Shown piece by piece: positions 33,424-42,804 of a stretch of 64,000 bases of DNA. The notes under the pieces were generated by a model, which made no database searches, was not told where the DNA came from, and worked only from the letters and a program-made list of their open reading frames with translations. The position numbers and the translations under genes are program-made. Each line of letters begins with the position of its first letter. Within the stretch, counting starts at the first letter, position 1. The DNA is from Glycomyces artemisiae (lineage in GTDB: Bacteria; Actinomycetota; Actinomycetes; Mycobacteriales; Micromonosporaceae), in NCBI RefSeq assembly GCF_003002955.1, contig NZ_PVTJ01000003.1:434001-498000 (forward strand), written 5' to 3'.

Positions 33424-34659
33424 ATGCGCATCACCGGGTACCGCACGCTGACCACGGTCCAGGAATGGGCCCGGCCGGTCGGCGACGCCAACGGCCGCTT
33501 CGAGGACGGCGTCACCACGCTCCCGGTGGTCCTGGTCGACACCGACGAGGGCGCCACCGGGGTCGGGCTCGGCTCGCACGCGGGGCTGGAGGGCGTCTTC
33601 GGCGCGATCGAGGGCGAGGACCCGCGGGCCGTCGCGGCCCTGTACGACCGGATGCTGCGCCGCGCCTTCAAGGCCGGGCACGCGGGCGCGGTGTTCGGCG
33701 CGATCGGCGCGCTCGACACCGCGCTGTGGGACCTCAAGGCCCAGGCCGCGGGCGAGCCGCTGTGGCGCCTCCTCGGCGGGCGCGACCGGGTCGTCCCCGC
33801 GTACGCGTCCGGCCTCGACATCGGACTCGACGACGAGGCGCTCGCCGACGCCTACCGGCTCTACGCCGACCGCGGCCTGCGGGCCGCGAAGCTCAAGGGC
33901 GGCCTCGACGTCGAGGCGGACCGGCGGCGGCTCGCCATCGTGCGGGACGTGCTCGCCGACGCCGGGGCGGCCCGCCCGCGCCTCATGCTCGACGCCAACG
34001 AGGCGTGGTCGCGCAAGGAGGCCGTGCAGCACGTCGGCGCGATCGAGCGCACGATGGACCTCGCGTGGGTCGAGGAGCCGGTGCGCCGCTGGGACGCCGA
34101 AGGCCACGCCGCCGTCCAGCGCGGCGTGCGCGCCGCGGTCGCCAGCGGCGAGAACCTCACCGGGCTGGAGCAGTTCACGCCGCTGCTCAAGGCGGGCGGG
34201 GTCGACGTCGTGCAGACCGCGGCGGTCTGGGGCGTCACCCACTTCCTGCGCGTCGCCGCGCTCGCGCACGCCCACGACCTCCCCGTGAGCCCCGTCGGGA
34301 ACATCCCGGTCGGGGTCCTCCACGCCGCGACCGCCGTGCCCAACCACCTCGTCAGCGAGCTCCAGGACCTGCGGCCGCCCGTCGGCATCACCGCCGACCT
34401 CGACATCGAGGACGGCGCGTTCGTCCTCGGCGACGCCCCCGGCCTCGGGCTCACGGTCTTCACCGAGGCCATCGCCCGGCTCGACCGCCGCCCGGCCCCG
34501 GCCGACCCCGCCGGGACCGCCGTGCGGCCCGAGCGCGCCGGACTGCGCCTGCTCGCCGACGAGCGGCCCGCCGACCCCGACCGATCCCCCACCCGTCCGA
34601 GGCGCGCCGACCCCGAGGCAGCGACCGCCGACCGACGGGTGCCCGCCATCGAGCACTGA
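33424..34659 (+). CDS. Enolase-superfamily sugar-acid dehydratase/racemase-like protein
   Basis: A 411-residue mandelate racemase/muconate-lactonising enzyme homologue. The KxK motif is AAKLKGG (Lys156, Lys158). Metal ligands are Asp190 (MLDANEAW), Glu217 (WVEEPV) and Glu243 (ASGEN). The region where mandelate racemase has its catalytic His reads LPVSPVGN, with no His, so the classical His-Asp dyad seems absent and only the Lys side of the site is obvious. A Pro/Arg-rich tail of about 50 residues follows the fold. Its position between an importer and a beta-helix enzyme suggests cytoplasmic processing of the imported sugar acid. The reaction is not determined. Confidence 0.8.
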   Translation: MRITGYRTLTTVQEWARPVGDANGRFEDGVTTLPVVLVDTDEGATGVGLGSHAGLEGVFGAIEGEDPRAVAALYDRMLRRAFKAGHAGAVFGAIGALDTALWDLKAQAAGEPLWRLLGGRDRVVPAYASGLDIGLDDEALADAYRLYADRGLRAAKLKGGLDVEADRRRLAIVRDVLADAGAARPRLMLDANEAWSRKEAVQHVGAIERTMDLAWVEEPVRRWDAEGHAAVQRGVRAAVASGENLTGLEQFTPLLKAGGVDVVQTAAVWGVTHFLRVAALAHAHDLPVSPVGNIPVGVLHAATAVPNHLVSELQDLRPPVGITADLDIEDGAFVLGDAPGLGLTVFTEAIARLDRRPAPADPAGTAVRPERAGLRLLADERPADPDRSPTRPRRADPEAATADRRVPAIEH

Positions 34660-34690
34660 ACCGCCTCGCCGACAACGGAAAGGGAATGCA

Positions 34691-37102
34691 ATGCGGCATT
34701 CACCCCCCGGGCGCCTGCGGGCCCCCGCCCTCGCAGCGGCCCTCCTCATCGCGGTCGCCGGCGCCCTCGCGGGCCCCGGCGCGTCCCCGGCACACGCACA
34801 GACCTCCTACGACATCTACGTCTCCCCCAACGGGAACGACGGCAACGCCGGCACCTCCGGCCAGCCCCTGAAGACCCTGGCGAAGGCCCAGGAGCGGGCC
34901 CGGCAGGCCGCCGCCGCGGGCGACGGCGACGTCGCCGTCACCCTCCTCGACGGGACCTACCGGCTCACCGCGCCGCTGCGGTTCGACTCGCGCGACTCGG
35001 GGAGGAACGGCCACACCGTGGCCTGGCGGGCCGCCGACGGCGCCGACCCGGTCGTGACCGGCGCCCAGGCCGTCACCGGCTGGGTCCTCGACGACGCCGC
35101 AGCCGGGATCTACCGGGCCGACGTCGGCACCGGCTTCGACACCCGGCAGCTCTATGTGGACGGCGTCCTCGCGCAGCGGGCGCGTACGTCGATCGCGTCC
35201 GCGGACCTGACGCTCAACGCGACCGGGTTCACGTTGAACAACGGGAACTTCGACTACCTCGCGTCGCTGCCGAGCCAGCAGCGCATCGAGTTCCAGGCCC
35301 TGCTCTCGTTCACCAACCGGTTCGCGCCGGTCCAGGGCGTCAGCGGGCGCACCGTCACCATGCAGCAGCCCGCGTGGGACAACAACACCTACGGGTACGA
35401 CGCGATCCAGAACCCGTTCCGCAGCCCGCAGTTCTTCCTGCTCAACTCGAAGCGCTTCCTCGACCAGGCCGGGGAGTGGTACCTCGACACGGGCGCCGGG
35501 CGGCTCTACTACAAGCCCCTCGCGGGGCAGAGCATGTCGACCGCGAAGGTGGAACTGCCGCGGCTGGAGACGCTGATCGAGGTCGGCGGCACCTACGACC
35601 AGCCGGTGCGCGCCCTGTCGTTCACCGGGCTCACATTCACCGGCACGAGCTGGCTCGACCCCGGCTCGAACAACGGGTACGCCAACCAGCAGACCGGCAC
35701 GTTCATCACCGGCGTCCAGTCCCAGCGGCCCGCCGACGCGTTCACCTCGTGCCGATCCGGCTGCCGCGGGTTCGAGGCCGCGCGGAACGGCTGGGCGCAG
35801 GTCCCCGCCGCCGTGCAGGTCTCCGCGGCCGACGGGATCACCTTCGCGGACAACACGTTCCGCAACCTCGGGTCGGTCGGGCTCGGCATCGGCAACGACG
35901 CCAACGCGCACAGCACCGGCGTCGGCCTCGGCGCCAGGAACATCCTCGTCACCGGCAACACCTTCACCGCGAGCGCGGGCGGCGGCATCGTCGTCGGCGG
36001 CGTCAGACCCGACGCGCACCACCCGTCGGACACCCGGATGCTCAACAGCGACATCGAGATCAGCGACAACAGCGTGTACGCCACCGCGCTGGAGTACCTC
36101 GACCACGCCGCGATCCTGGGGACCTACGCCACCAGGCTCACCATCGCGCACAACTACGTGTCGGACATGCCCTACAGCGGCATCAACGTCGGGTTCGGCT
36201 GGGGCGCCAACGATCCGGGCGGAAGCCCGGAGTACCTCAACCGCGGGCTGTACGACTTCCAGCCGATCTACCAGACCGCGACGACCCAGCGGGACGTCCG
36301 CGTCACCGGCAACCACGTGCGCAACGTGGTGCAGAAGCTGTTCGACGCCGGGTGCATCTACTCGCTGTCGGCGCACCCGGCCAGCACCGTCTCCGGGAAC
36401 TACTGCGAGAACAGCGGGCAGCTCGGCCTGTACTTCGACGAGGGGTCGCGGTACTTCTCCGCCACGGGCAACGTCTTCCGCAGCACGGCCGGGCAGTGGG
36501 CGCACGCCAACAACCAGAACAGCAACCTCACCGGCGACATCACGCTGACCGGGAACTACACCACCAACAGCGCGATCACCGGCCTCGTCGACGGCCAGCG
36601 CGGCAACACCGTCCGCAACAACACGACCTACAGCCCGGGCTCGGTGCCGGCGACGGCCGCGCAGATCATCGCCGACGCGGGCCCGAGGGAGGACGGCGGC
36701 GGCACGACCGCGGGCGCGCTGCGCTCGGTCAGCGCGGGCCGGTGCCTCGACGTGCCGAACCAGTCGACGGCCAACGGGACGCAGGTGCAGGTCTACGACT
36801 GCTGGAGCGGCGCGAACCAGCAGTGGACCTACACGGCCGCGGGCGAGTTCACCGTCTACTCGGGAGGGTCGCTGAAGTGCCTGGACGCGTCCGGGGGCGG
36901 CACCGCCAACGGCACGGCGGCCATCATCTGGACCTGCCACGGCGGGAGCAACCAGCGGTGGAACCGGAACGCCGACGGGACGGTCACCAACGCCGGGTCG
37001 GGGCTGTGCCTCGACGTGTCGGGCGCGGCGACCGCGAACGGCACCAAGGTGGTGCTGTGGTCGTGCAACGGCGGCGCGAACCAGCGGTGGACGTTCGCTT
37101 AG
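34691..37102 (+). CDS. Secreted right-handed beta-helix enzyme with C-terminal ricin-type lectin domain
   Basis: An 803-residue exported protein. Signal peptide to about residue 36 (AHAQ). The mature part begins DIYVSPNGNDGNAGT, the hallmark start of parallel beta-helix enzymes, and holds many NxFxxxGxxGI-like turns (NTFRNLGSVGLGIG, NYVSDMPYSGINVGF). A ricin trefoil covers about 680-803. The overall plan resembles GH141/GH120-like beta-helix glycosidases acting on fucose- or xylose-containing plant glycans, though a lyase cannot be excluded. It is the last gene of the GntR-controlled operon, the secreted arm of that system. Confidence 0.78.
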   Translation: MRHSPPGRLRAPALAAALLIAVAGALAGPGASPAHAQTSYDIYVSPNGNDGNAGTSGQPLKTLAKAQERARQAAAAGDGDVAVTLLDGTYRLTAPLRFDSRDSGRNGHTVAWRAADGADPVVTGAQAVTGWVLDDAAAGIYRADVGTGFDTRQLYVDGVLAQRARTSIASADLTLNATGFTLNNGNFDYLASLPSQQRIEFQALLSFTNRFAPVQGVSGRTVTMQQPAWDNNTYGYDAIQNPFRSPQFFLLNSKRFLDQAGEWYLDTGAGRLYYKPLAGQSMSTAKVELPRLETLIEVGGTYDQPVRALSFTGLTFTGTSWLDPGSNNGYANQQTGTFITGVQSQRPADAFTSCRSGCRGFEAARNGWAQVPAAVQVSAADGITFADNTFRNLGSVGLGIGNDANAHSTGVGLGARNILVTGNTFTASAGGGIVVGGVRPDAHHPSDTRMLNSDIEISDNSVYATALEYLDHAAILGTYATRLTIAHNYVSDMPYSGINVGFGWGANDPGGSPEYLNRGLYDFQPIYQTATTQRDVRVTGNHVRNVVQKLFDAGCIYSLSAHPASTVSGNYCENSGQLGLYFDEGSRYFSATGNVFRSTAGQWAHANNQNSNLTGDITLTGNYTTNSAITGLVDGQRGNTVRNNTTYSPGSVPATAAQIIADAGPREDGGGTTAGALRSVSAGRCLDVPNQSTANGTQVQVYDCWSGANQQWTYTAAGEFTVYSGGSLKCLDASGGGTANGTAAIIWTCHGGSNQRWNRNADGTVTNAGSGLCLDVSGAATANGTKVVLWSCNGGANQRWTFA

Positions 37103-37110
37103 GCGGACCC

Positions 37111-37143
37111 GTGCCCGGCCCGCGGTCCTCGCGGGCCGGGCAC
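37111..37143. terminator. Strong bidirectional terminator
   Basis: GTGCCCGGCCCGCG pairs perfectly over 14 bp with CGCGGGCCGGGCAC around a 5-nt loop. It ends the GntR-controlled operon 8 bp after its stop and faces the convergent ROK gene. Confidence 0.7.
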
Positions 37144-37183
37144 GGCCGTTCGGGTTCGTCAACGCGCGGAACCAACCCGCGGT

Positions 37184-38344
37184 TCAGAAGTGGAGGAAGT
37201 CCCTGATGGCGAGCACGGCCCCGGCGCGGGCCCATTCGGCGAAGTCGAAGGGCTGGATGTCGAGCGGGGTCGGGACGCCGAGGTGCCGCCGGTAGGTCGC
37301 GATGGCGGCGTCGATCTCGCCGCGGGCGAGCTCGGCGACGGCGATGCCGTCGCCGGTGACGACGATCTTCTCGGGGTCCATGGTGTTCGCGAGGGTGGCG
37401 ATGAGGACGCCGAGGGCGTGCCCGGCGTCGCGGAACGCCTGCACGGCGGCGGGGTCGCCGCCGCGCGCGAGGTCGAGCACGCTCGCGTAGTCGAGGCCGG
37501 GGGCGCGCAGGGCGGCCACGATCGCGGCGTTCGAGAGGTAGGAGGCGGCGCATCCGCGGTGGCCGCGTTCGCATCTGGGGCCGCTGGGGTCGATCGGCAG
37601 GTGCTCCAGGCTGCCGGCTTTGCCGTTGATGCCGGTGACGACCTTGCCGTCGACGACGATGCCGACGCCTATCCCTGCGCCGACGGCGACGAGCACCATC
37701 GACTCGTGGCCGGCGCCGACGCCGAACCAGTGCTCGGCGGCGGTGAGGGCGCGCATGTCGTTCTCGGCGGTGGCGGGGATGCCGAGCCGCTCGCTCACGA
37801 GCGCGGCGAGGGGCACGCCGCTCCATTCGAGGAACGGCGACTGCGCGACGGTCTGTCCCTTGTCGGTGGACACGACGTCCCCGGCGAGGCCGATCCCGGC
37901 GGCGGCGACGCCGGGGTGCTCCTCGGCGAGGCGCTCGTGGACGGCGCCGATCTGCGCGACAGCGTCCTTGACGCGCCGGGAGGCGAGCGGCTCGTCGTAT
38001 TCGGCGAGGGCCTGCGCGGTGAGGTCGGTGACGACGGCGAAGAGGTGGTCGCCGGTGAGCTTGACGCCCAGGAACTTGCGGCTCTCGGGGCGGATGCGGA
38101 GCACTTCGCTGGGCCGGCCGGTGGCGCCGCGGAGCTCGACGGGGCCGTCGGCGAGCAGGCCCTGCTCGATGAGCGCGCGCGTGACGCGGGTGAGGCTGGC
38201 GCGGGACATGCCGAGTTCGCGCGCGATCTCGGCGCGCGACTTCGGGCCGCGGATCAGCAGTTCGCGGAGCGTGCTGCGCTCCAGGCCGCTGAGCGGGGCG
38301 CGCGGTGGCGCGCCTTCCTCCACGGGTGCCGGTGTCGGCTTCAT
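37184..38344 (-). CDS. ROK-family transcriptional regulator
   Basis: A 386-residue ROK repressor. The N-terminal winged helix (LRELLIRGPKSRAEIARELGMSRASLTRVTRALIEQG) is at about 27-63. The sugar-kinase-like domain follows, with a zinc-motif remnant CERGHRGC in place of the usual Cys-rich CxCGxxGCxE. The Gly-rich GAGIGVGIVVDGKVV segment is present. It is divergent from the GH74 xyloglucanase, which is its likely target. Effectors of such proteins are xylose, glucose or glucosamine derivatives. Xylose or a xyloglucan oligosaccharide is inferred here. Confidence 0.9.
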   Translation of the reverse strand: MKPTPAPVEEGAPPRAPLSGLERSTLRELLIRGPKSRAEIARELGMSRASLTRVTRALIEQGLLADGPVELRGATGRPSEVLRIRPESRKFLGVKLTGDHLFAVVTDLTAQALAEYDEPLASRRVKDAVAQIGAVHERLAEEHPGVAAAGIGLAGDVVSTDKGQTVAQSPFLEWSGVPLAALVSERLGIPATAENDMRALTAAEHWFGVGAGHESMVLVAVGAGIGVGIVVDGKVVTGINGKAGSLEHLPIDPSGPRCERGHRGCAASYLSNAAIVAALRAPGLDYASVLDLARGGDPAAVQAFRDAGHALGVLIATLANTMDPEKIVVTGDGIAVAELARGEIDAAIATYRRHLGVPTPLDIQPFDFAEWARAGAVLAIRDFLHF

Positions 38345-38456
38345 TGCGGTCTCCTCGGTTTGTTCACTGCCCACGGTATCGGGGCGGTCCGGCGGCGTGC
38401 GATGGGATCGAATGCCGCATTCGCGGGTCTTCGCCGGGTCATCGCGAGCCGAAGTT

Positions 38457-38497
38457 AGTTTCACATATTGACAAACTCGATGGATGCTGCGTACCGT
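38457..38497 (+). promoter_or_regulatory. GH74 promoter with AGTTT/AAACT inverted repeat
   Basis: TTGACA at 38468-38473 is followed after 18 bp by TACCGT (38492-38497). AGTTT (38457-38461) and AAACT (38473-38477) form an inverted repeat over the -35 box with 11 bp between arms. A ROK repressor bound there would block the promoter. Confidence 0.45.
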
Positions 38498-38577
38498 ACA
38501 TCGCACCGGATCAGGCATCCACATACCCCTATACGCCTGGCCCGTGCTCGCATTCCCGGTACAGAAGGAGCAACCCT

Positions 38578-40953
38578 TTGCGACGACGCACATTCACCGC
38601 CTCCGTCGGCGCGGCGGCGGCCGCCGCCGCGGTCACGGCCGGCACCCTGCCCGCCTGGGCCCGCGAGGAGGGCGGCCGCGGCGGCGACGCCTACGTCTGG
38701 AGGAACGCCGCGGTCAACGGCGGCGGCTTCGTCCCGGGCATCGTCTTCAACGAGACCGAGCCGGGCCTGATCTACGCCCGCACCGACATCGGCGGGTGCT
38801 ACCGGTGGCAGGAGGACTCGCGCACCTGGACGCCGCTGCTCGACTGGGTCGGCCGCGACAAGTGGGGCTGGTCGGGCGTCGTCTCCATGGCGACCGACCC
38901 GGTCGAGCCCGACCGCGTCTACGCCGCCGTCGGCACCTACACGATCGACTGGGACCCGAACAACGGCGCGGTCCTGTACTCCGACGACCGCGGCGACACC
39001 TGGGGCGCAGCCGAGCTGCCGTTCAAGCAGGGCGGCAACATGCCCGGCCGCGGCATGGGCGAGCGCCTCGCGGTGAACCCGGCCGACAACGCCCAGGTGT
39101 ACCTGGGCACGCCGAGCGGCAACGGCCTGTGGCGCTCGGTCGACCACGGCCGCACGTGGGCGAAGGTCGAGAGCTTCCCGAACCCCGGGAACTTCGTCGT
39201 CGACCCCTCGAACCCCACGCTCGCGGACAACCAGGGCGTGATCTGGATCGACTTCGACCAGATCGGCGGGAAGATCTACGTGGGCGTGGCCGACCCCGCG
39301 GACCCGCTCTACGTCTCCGAGGACGGCGGCGCCACGTGGCAGGCCGTGCCCGGCGCGGCCGAGGCGCTCGGCTCGGCCGACGGGAACCGCACCATCCCCA
39401 AGCAGTCCGCTGTGGACAACACCAACGGGTACCTGTACGTCGTCACCGGCTACGACCCCGGCCCCTACAACGGCGCGCCCGCGTCCGGCGACGGCGGCAG
39501 GATCATGCGCCTGGCGACGCAGACCGGCGAGTGGACCGACATCACGCCCGCCTACAACCCGCGCGGCGTCATCCCCGGTTTCGGCGGCATCACCGTCGAC
39601 CGCCAGAACCCCGGCACGCTCATGGCGTCCACCTGCAACAACTGGTGGCCCGACGAGATCCTGTTCCGCTCCGTCGACTCCGGCGCCACCTGGTCGCTCA
39701 GCTGGGACTACGCCGAAGGCCAGGACCGGCACGACCGGTTCGCCATGGACAGCTCCGGCTCGCCGTGGCTGTCGTGGAACGGCGAGGACCAGCTCCCGCA
39801 GTACGCGGTCAAGCACGGCTGGATGATCGAGGCCCTCGCGATCGACCCGCACGACTCGGACCGGATCATGTGGGGCACCGGGGCCACGATCTGGGGCACC
39901 GAGTCGCTGACGCAGTGGGACGCGCAAGGCGACCTCATCGGCGAGGTCGAGGCCGGTCAGCGGGTCCCGCTGCCGGTCGAGCAGTTCACCGTCGGCGTGC
40001 GGGCCGAGGGGATCGAGGAGACCGCGGTGCTCGATCTCGCCGCGCTCGGCGGGACGCTCGTCTCCGCCGTGGGCGACGTCGGCGGCTTCGTCCACACCGA
40101 CCTCGACCGGGCCGTGCCGATGATCGACACCGGCTGGTCCACCGGCACGAGCGTCGACTTCGCGCAGGCGAACCCCGACATCGTCGTCGGCACCGGCAAC
40201 GTGCACGGCAACGAGAAGGGCCACGTCGGCGTCTCGACCGACCGGGGCAAGACCTGGCGGAACGCCGCGCCCGTCGAAGGCGTCCCCGGCGACGGCCACG
40301 GCGGCACCGTCGCGGTCACCGCCGACGGGTCCCGCATCCTCTGGACCCCCGGCGACTCCGAGGTGACCCCGGTGTACAGCACCGACCTCGGCGAGACGTG
40401 GAACCCGGTCCAGGGGCTCCCCGCGGGCGCGAAGATCCGCTCCGACCGCGTCAGGGCCTCGGTCCTGTACGCCTTCTCCGGCGGGGTGTTCTACCGGAGC
40501 ACCGACGGGGGCGCGACGTTCGCCGACACGGGGGCGACCGGACTGCCGACCGGAGCCGTCGAGGACTTCCGGGCCGTCCCGGGCCACAAGAGCCACGTCT
40601 GGCTCGCCGGGCGCGGCGACGAGAAGGAGGGCATCGGCGGGGGCATGTGGCGCTCCAAGGACGGGGGCGCCACCTGGAAGCGCATCGCAGTGTTCGAGAC
40701 CGCCGAGTCCGTCGGCTTCGGCAAGGCCGCCAGGCGGTCCGGCTACCCGGCGATCTACACCTCGGCCGAGATCGACGGCAAGGCCGCGATCTACCGCTCC
40801 ACCGACGGCGGCAGCCACTGGTCCCGCATCAACGACGACGACCACCAGTGGGCCTGGTCGGGCTCGGCGATCACCGGCGACCCCGAGATCTACGGCCGCG
40901 TCTACCTGACCACGAACGGCCGCGGCATCGTCTACGGCGACATCGCGGACTGA
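38578..40953 (+). CDS. Secreted GH74 xyloglucanase
   Basis: A 791-residue exported endo-xyloglucanase. The best start is TTG at 38578: AAGGAG lies 8 nt upstream, and the encoded RRRTFTASVGAAAAAAAVTAG is a twin-arginine-like signal. Two seven-bladed propellers follow, with repeated SxDxGxTW Asp-box motifs (SDDRGDTW, SEDGGATW, SVDSGATW, STDRGKTW, SKDGGATW). The two catalytic aspartates are visible: Asp70 in ARTDIGG and Asp500 in VGDVGGF. No carbohydrate-binding module follows the catalytic part. It releases xyloglucan oligosaccharides. The divergent ROK gene probably controls it. Confidence 0.92.
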   Translation: MRRRTFTASVGAAAAAAAVTAGTLPAWAREEGGRGGDAYVWRNAAVNGGGFVPGIVFNETEPGLIYARTDIGGCYRWQEDSRTWTPLLDWVGRDKWGWSGVVSMATDPVEPDRVYAAVGTYTIDWDPNNGAVLYSDDRGDTWGAAELPFKQGGNMPGRGMGERLAVNPADNAQVYLGTPSGNGLWRSVDHGRTWAKVESFPNPGNFVVDPSNPTLADNQGVIWIDFDQIGGKIYVGVADPADPLYVSEDGGATWQAVPGAAEALGSADGNRTIPKQSAVDNTNGYLYVVTGYDPGPYNGAPASGDGGRIMRLATQTGEWTDITPAYNPRGVIPGFGGITVDRQNPGTLMASTCNNWWPDEILFRSVDSGATWSLSWDYAEGQDRHDRFAMDSSGSPWLSWNGEDQLPQYAVKHGWMIEALAIDPHDSDRIMWGTGATIWGTESLTQWDAQGDLIGEVEAGQRVPLPVEQFTVGVRAEGIEETAVLDLAALGGTLVSAVGDVGGFVHTDLDRAVPMIDTGWSTGTSVDFAQANPDIVVGTGNVHGNEKGHVGVSTDRGKTWRNAAPVEGVPGDGHGGTVAVTADGSRILWTPGDSEVTPVYSTDLGETWNPVQGLPAGAKIRSDRVRASVLYAFSGGVFYRSTDGGATFADTGATGLPTGAVEDFRAVPGHKSHVWLAGRGDEKEGIGGGMWRSKDGGATWKRIAVFETAESVGFGKAARRSGYPAIYTSAEIDGKAAIYRSTDGGSHWSRINDDDHQWAWSGSAITGDPEIYGRVYLTTNGRGIVYGDIAD

Positions 40954-40960
40954 CGGGACT

Positions 40961-41032
40961 CCGGCCCCGGGGGCGGCGCCCCCGGGGCCGGGACGACCGG
41001 CCGCCGGGCCCAGATCCGGGGCCCGGCGGCCG
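40961..41032. terminator. Tandem perfect hairpins
   Basis: Hairpin 1 has CCGGCCCCGGGGGC (40961-40974) paired with its exact complement after a 3-nt loop (ends 40991). Hairpin 2 has CGGCCGCCGGGCCC (40998-41011) paired perfectly with 41019-41032 around a 7-nt loop. Each stem is 14 bp with no mismatch. They lie between the convergent GH74 and GH43-like genes. Confidence 0.7.
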
Positions 41033-41052
41033 CTGACCGCAGATGAACGGCG

Positions 41053-42009
41053 TCAGGCCCAGGCGGCCTTCAGGCGGGCATGCTCGGCGGCGGTGACGGG
41101 GAGGACCACGCCGTGGCAGGGGTCGGCCGGGAGCCGGACATCGGTGCAGGGCAGCCACTCCCCGCCCGCCAGGTCGGTCGTCTCGAACGGCACGTAGCGC
41201 CGCTCGGGCGTGAACTCGTCGATCCACAGGAACCACTTGTCCTCGGTGTTCGACTTGTACACCAGCGGGCCCTCGCCCTGCTTGACCGCGCCGAGGCCGA
41301 TCCCCTCCGCGAGCGGCTCCCACCGCTCGGCCGTCAGCGACGCCGCGGTCTCGGAGAACACCGACTTGCCGTGGGGCGCAGCGCCGTCGCGGGCCCGCTC
41401 GTCCTTGAGGAAGCGGTAGTACAGGCCGTCGTGCGCGATGACCGTGGCGTCGATGGTGTTCCAGCCGCGGTCGACCCACGGGCGCGGCGCGGAGAACTCG
41501 CGGAAGTCCCGCGTCGTGGCGTACATGATCCGGTTGTAGCTCGGGCCCTCGTGCGCCGCGTCGTCGTACAGCGAGGACGACCAGTGGACGAGGTAGGCGC
41601 CCTGCTCGGGGTCCCAGACCGATTCGGGGGCCCAGGTGTTGCCCGCCGCAGGGGGCGCGACTTCGACGAGGCGGCCCTCGCCCCAGTCCACGAGGTCATC
41701 CGACTCCCACACCATGATCGAGCGGCTTCCCCAGCGCTGCATGCGGTCCCAGTCGGTGCGCTCGAAGACCCGCAGGTCCGTGGCGACCATGAAGAAGCGG
41801 TCCCCCTCGGGCGAGCGCACGATGTGCGGGTCGCGGACGCCGCGGTCCCCGAGGGTCGAGAACAGGACCGGCCTGCCGCCGTTGAGGTCGTCGAAGTGCA
41901 GCGGGTCGTCGCCGTCGCTGAGGGCGAAGTGGATCTGCTCGCCGTCGGCGGACTCGCGCTTGAAGTGGACGTACAGGTAGCCCGCGTACTCGGGCCGTGC
42001 GGAACTCAC
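41053..42009 (-). CDS. GH43-like cytoplasmic glycosidase
   Basis: A 318-residue five-bladed propeller protein. Likely acidic residues are in VRDPHIVR (the RDP motif) and NTWAPESVWD. No signal peptide, so it acts on imported oligosaccharides. The GTG at 42009 is preferred because GAGGAG lies 9 nt upstream; an ATG at 42045 in the same frame lacks a ribosome site. It follows the SDR gene on the same strand, making it the third gene of an ADH-SDR-GH43 operon. Its sugar specificity is uncertain, but its cluster is about L-fucose-type catabolism. Confidence 0.78.
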   Translation of the reverse strand: MSSARPEYAGYLYVHFKRESADGEQIHFALSDGDDPLHFDDLNGGRPVLFSTLGDRGVRDPHIVRSPEGDRFFMVATDLRVFERTDWDRMQRWGSRSIMVWESDDLVDWGEGRLVEVAPPAAGNTWAPESVWDPEQGAYLVHWSSSLYDDAAHEGPSYNRIMYATTRDFREFSAPRPWVDRGWNTIDATVIAHDGLYYRFLKDERARDGAAPHGKSVFSETAASLTAERWEPLAEGIGLGAVKQGEGPLVYKSNTEDKWFLWIDEFTPERRYVPFETTDLAGGEWLPCTDVRLPADPCHGVVLPVTAAEHARLKAAWA

Positions 42010-42048
42010 TGGTCGGGACTCCTCGGCTTCATGGAATGGACGCATTTC

Positions 42049-42804
42049 TCAGCGGCCGAGCCAGCCGCCGTCGACCGGGAGCACCGTACCCGAGACGTAG
42101 TCGGAGGCGGCGCTGGCGAGGAACACCGTCGCGCCCGCGAGGTCCTCGGGCCGGCCCCACCGCCCGGCCGGGATGCGCTCCAGGATCGCGCGGGACCGGT
42201 CCGGATCGTCTTGCAGCGCTTGGGTGTTGTCGGTCGCGATGTATCCGGGGGCGATCGCGTTGACGGTGACGCCGCGCCCCGTCCACTCGTTCGCGAGCGC
42301 CTTCGTCAGCCCGGCGACACCGGCCTTGGCGGCCGCGTAGCCGGGGACGTTGATGCCGCCCTGGAAGCTCAGGAGCGAGGCGGTGAAGACGATCTTCCCG
42401 TAGCCGCGCTCCAGCATCGCGCCGCCCACGGCCCGCGCCAGCGCGAACTGGCTGGTCAGGTTCACCTGGAGCACCTCGTCCCAGAAGGCGTCGGAGTGCT
42501 CGGCGGCGGGGGCGCGGCGGATGGTCCCGGCGTTGTTGACGAGGATGTCGACCGGTTCGGCCGCGAGCGTCGCGGCGAGGTCGGCGACCGCCTGCGGGTC
42601 GTTGAAGTCGGCGCGCAGCGCGCGGAAGGAGCGGCCGAGGGCGGTGACGCGCCGCCCGATGGCGGAGCCTTCGGGTTCGATGGTGGCGCTGACGCCGATG
42701 ACGTCGGCGCCCGCGGCGGCGAGGGCCTCGGCCATGGCGAAGCCGATGCCGCGCTTGGCGCCGGTGACGACGGCGAGGCGGCCGGTCAGGTCGAAGGGGT
42801 TCAT
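42049..42804 (-). CDS. Short-chain dehydrogenase/reductase
   Basis: A 251-residue classical SDR. The cofactor motif TGAKRGIG is at 14-21, NNAG at 90-93, and the catalytic Ser143, Tyr156 and Lys160 (YAAAK). The sequence resembles KduD/gluconate-5-dehydrogenase relatives. It overlaps the upstream Zn-dehydrogenase by 4 bp (ATGA). Near the L-fuconate dehydratase it could oxidise L-fucose at C1 or 2-keto-3-deoxy-L-fuconate at C4, both known SDR jobs in the non-phosphorylative fucose pathway. The choice cannot be made from sequence. Confidence 0.85.
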   Translation of the reverse strand: MNPFDLTGRLAVVTGAKRGIGFAMAEALAAAGADVIGVSATIEPEGSAIGRRVTALGRSFRALRADFNDPQAVADLAATLAAEPVDILVNNAGTIRRAPAAEHSDAFWDEVLQVNLTSQFALARAVGGAMLERGYGKIVFTASLLSFQGGINVPGYAAAKAGVAGLTKALANEWTGRGVTVNAIAPGYIATDNTQALQDDPDRSRAILERIPAGRWGRPEDLAGATVFLASAASDYVSGTVLPVDGGWLGR

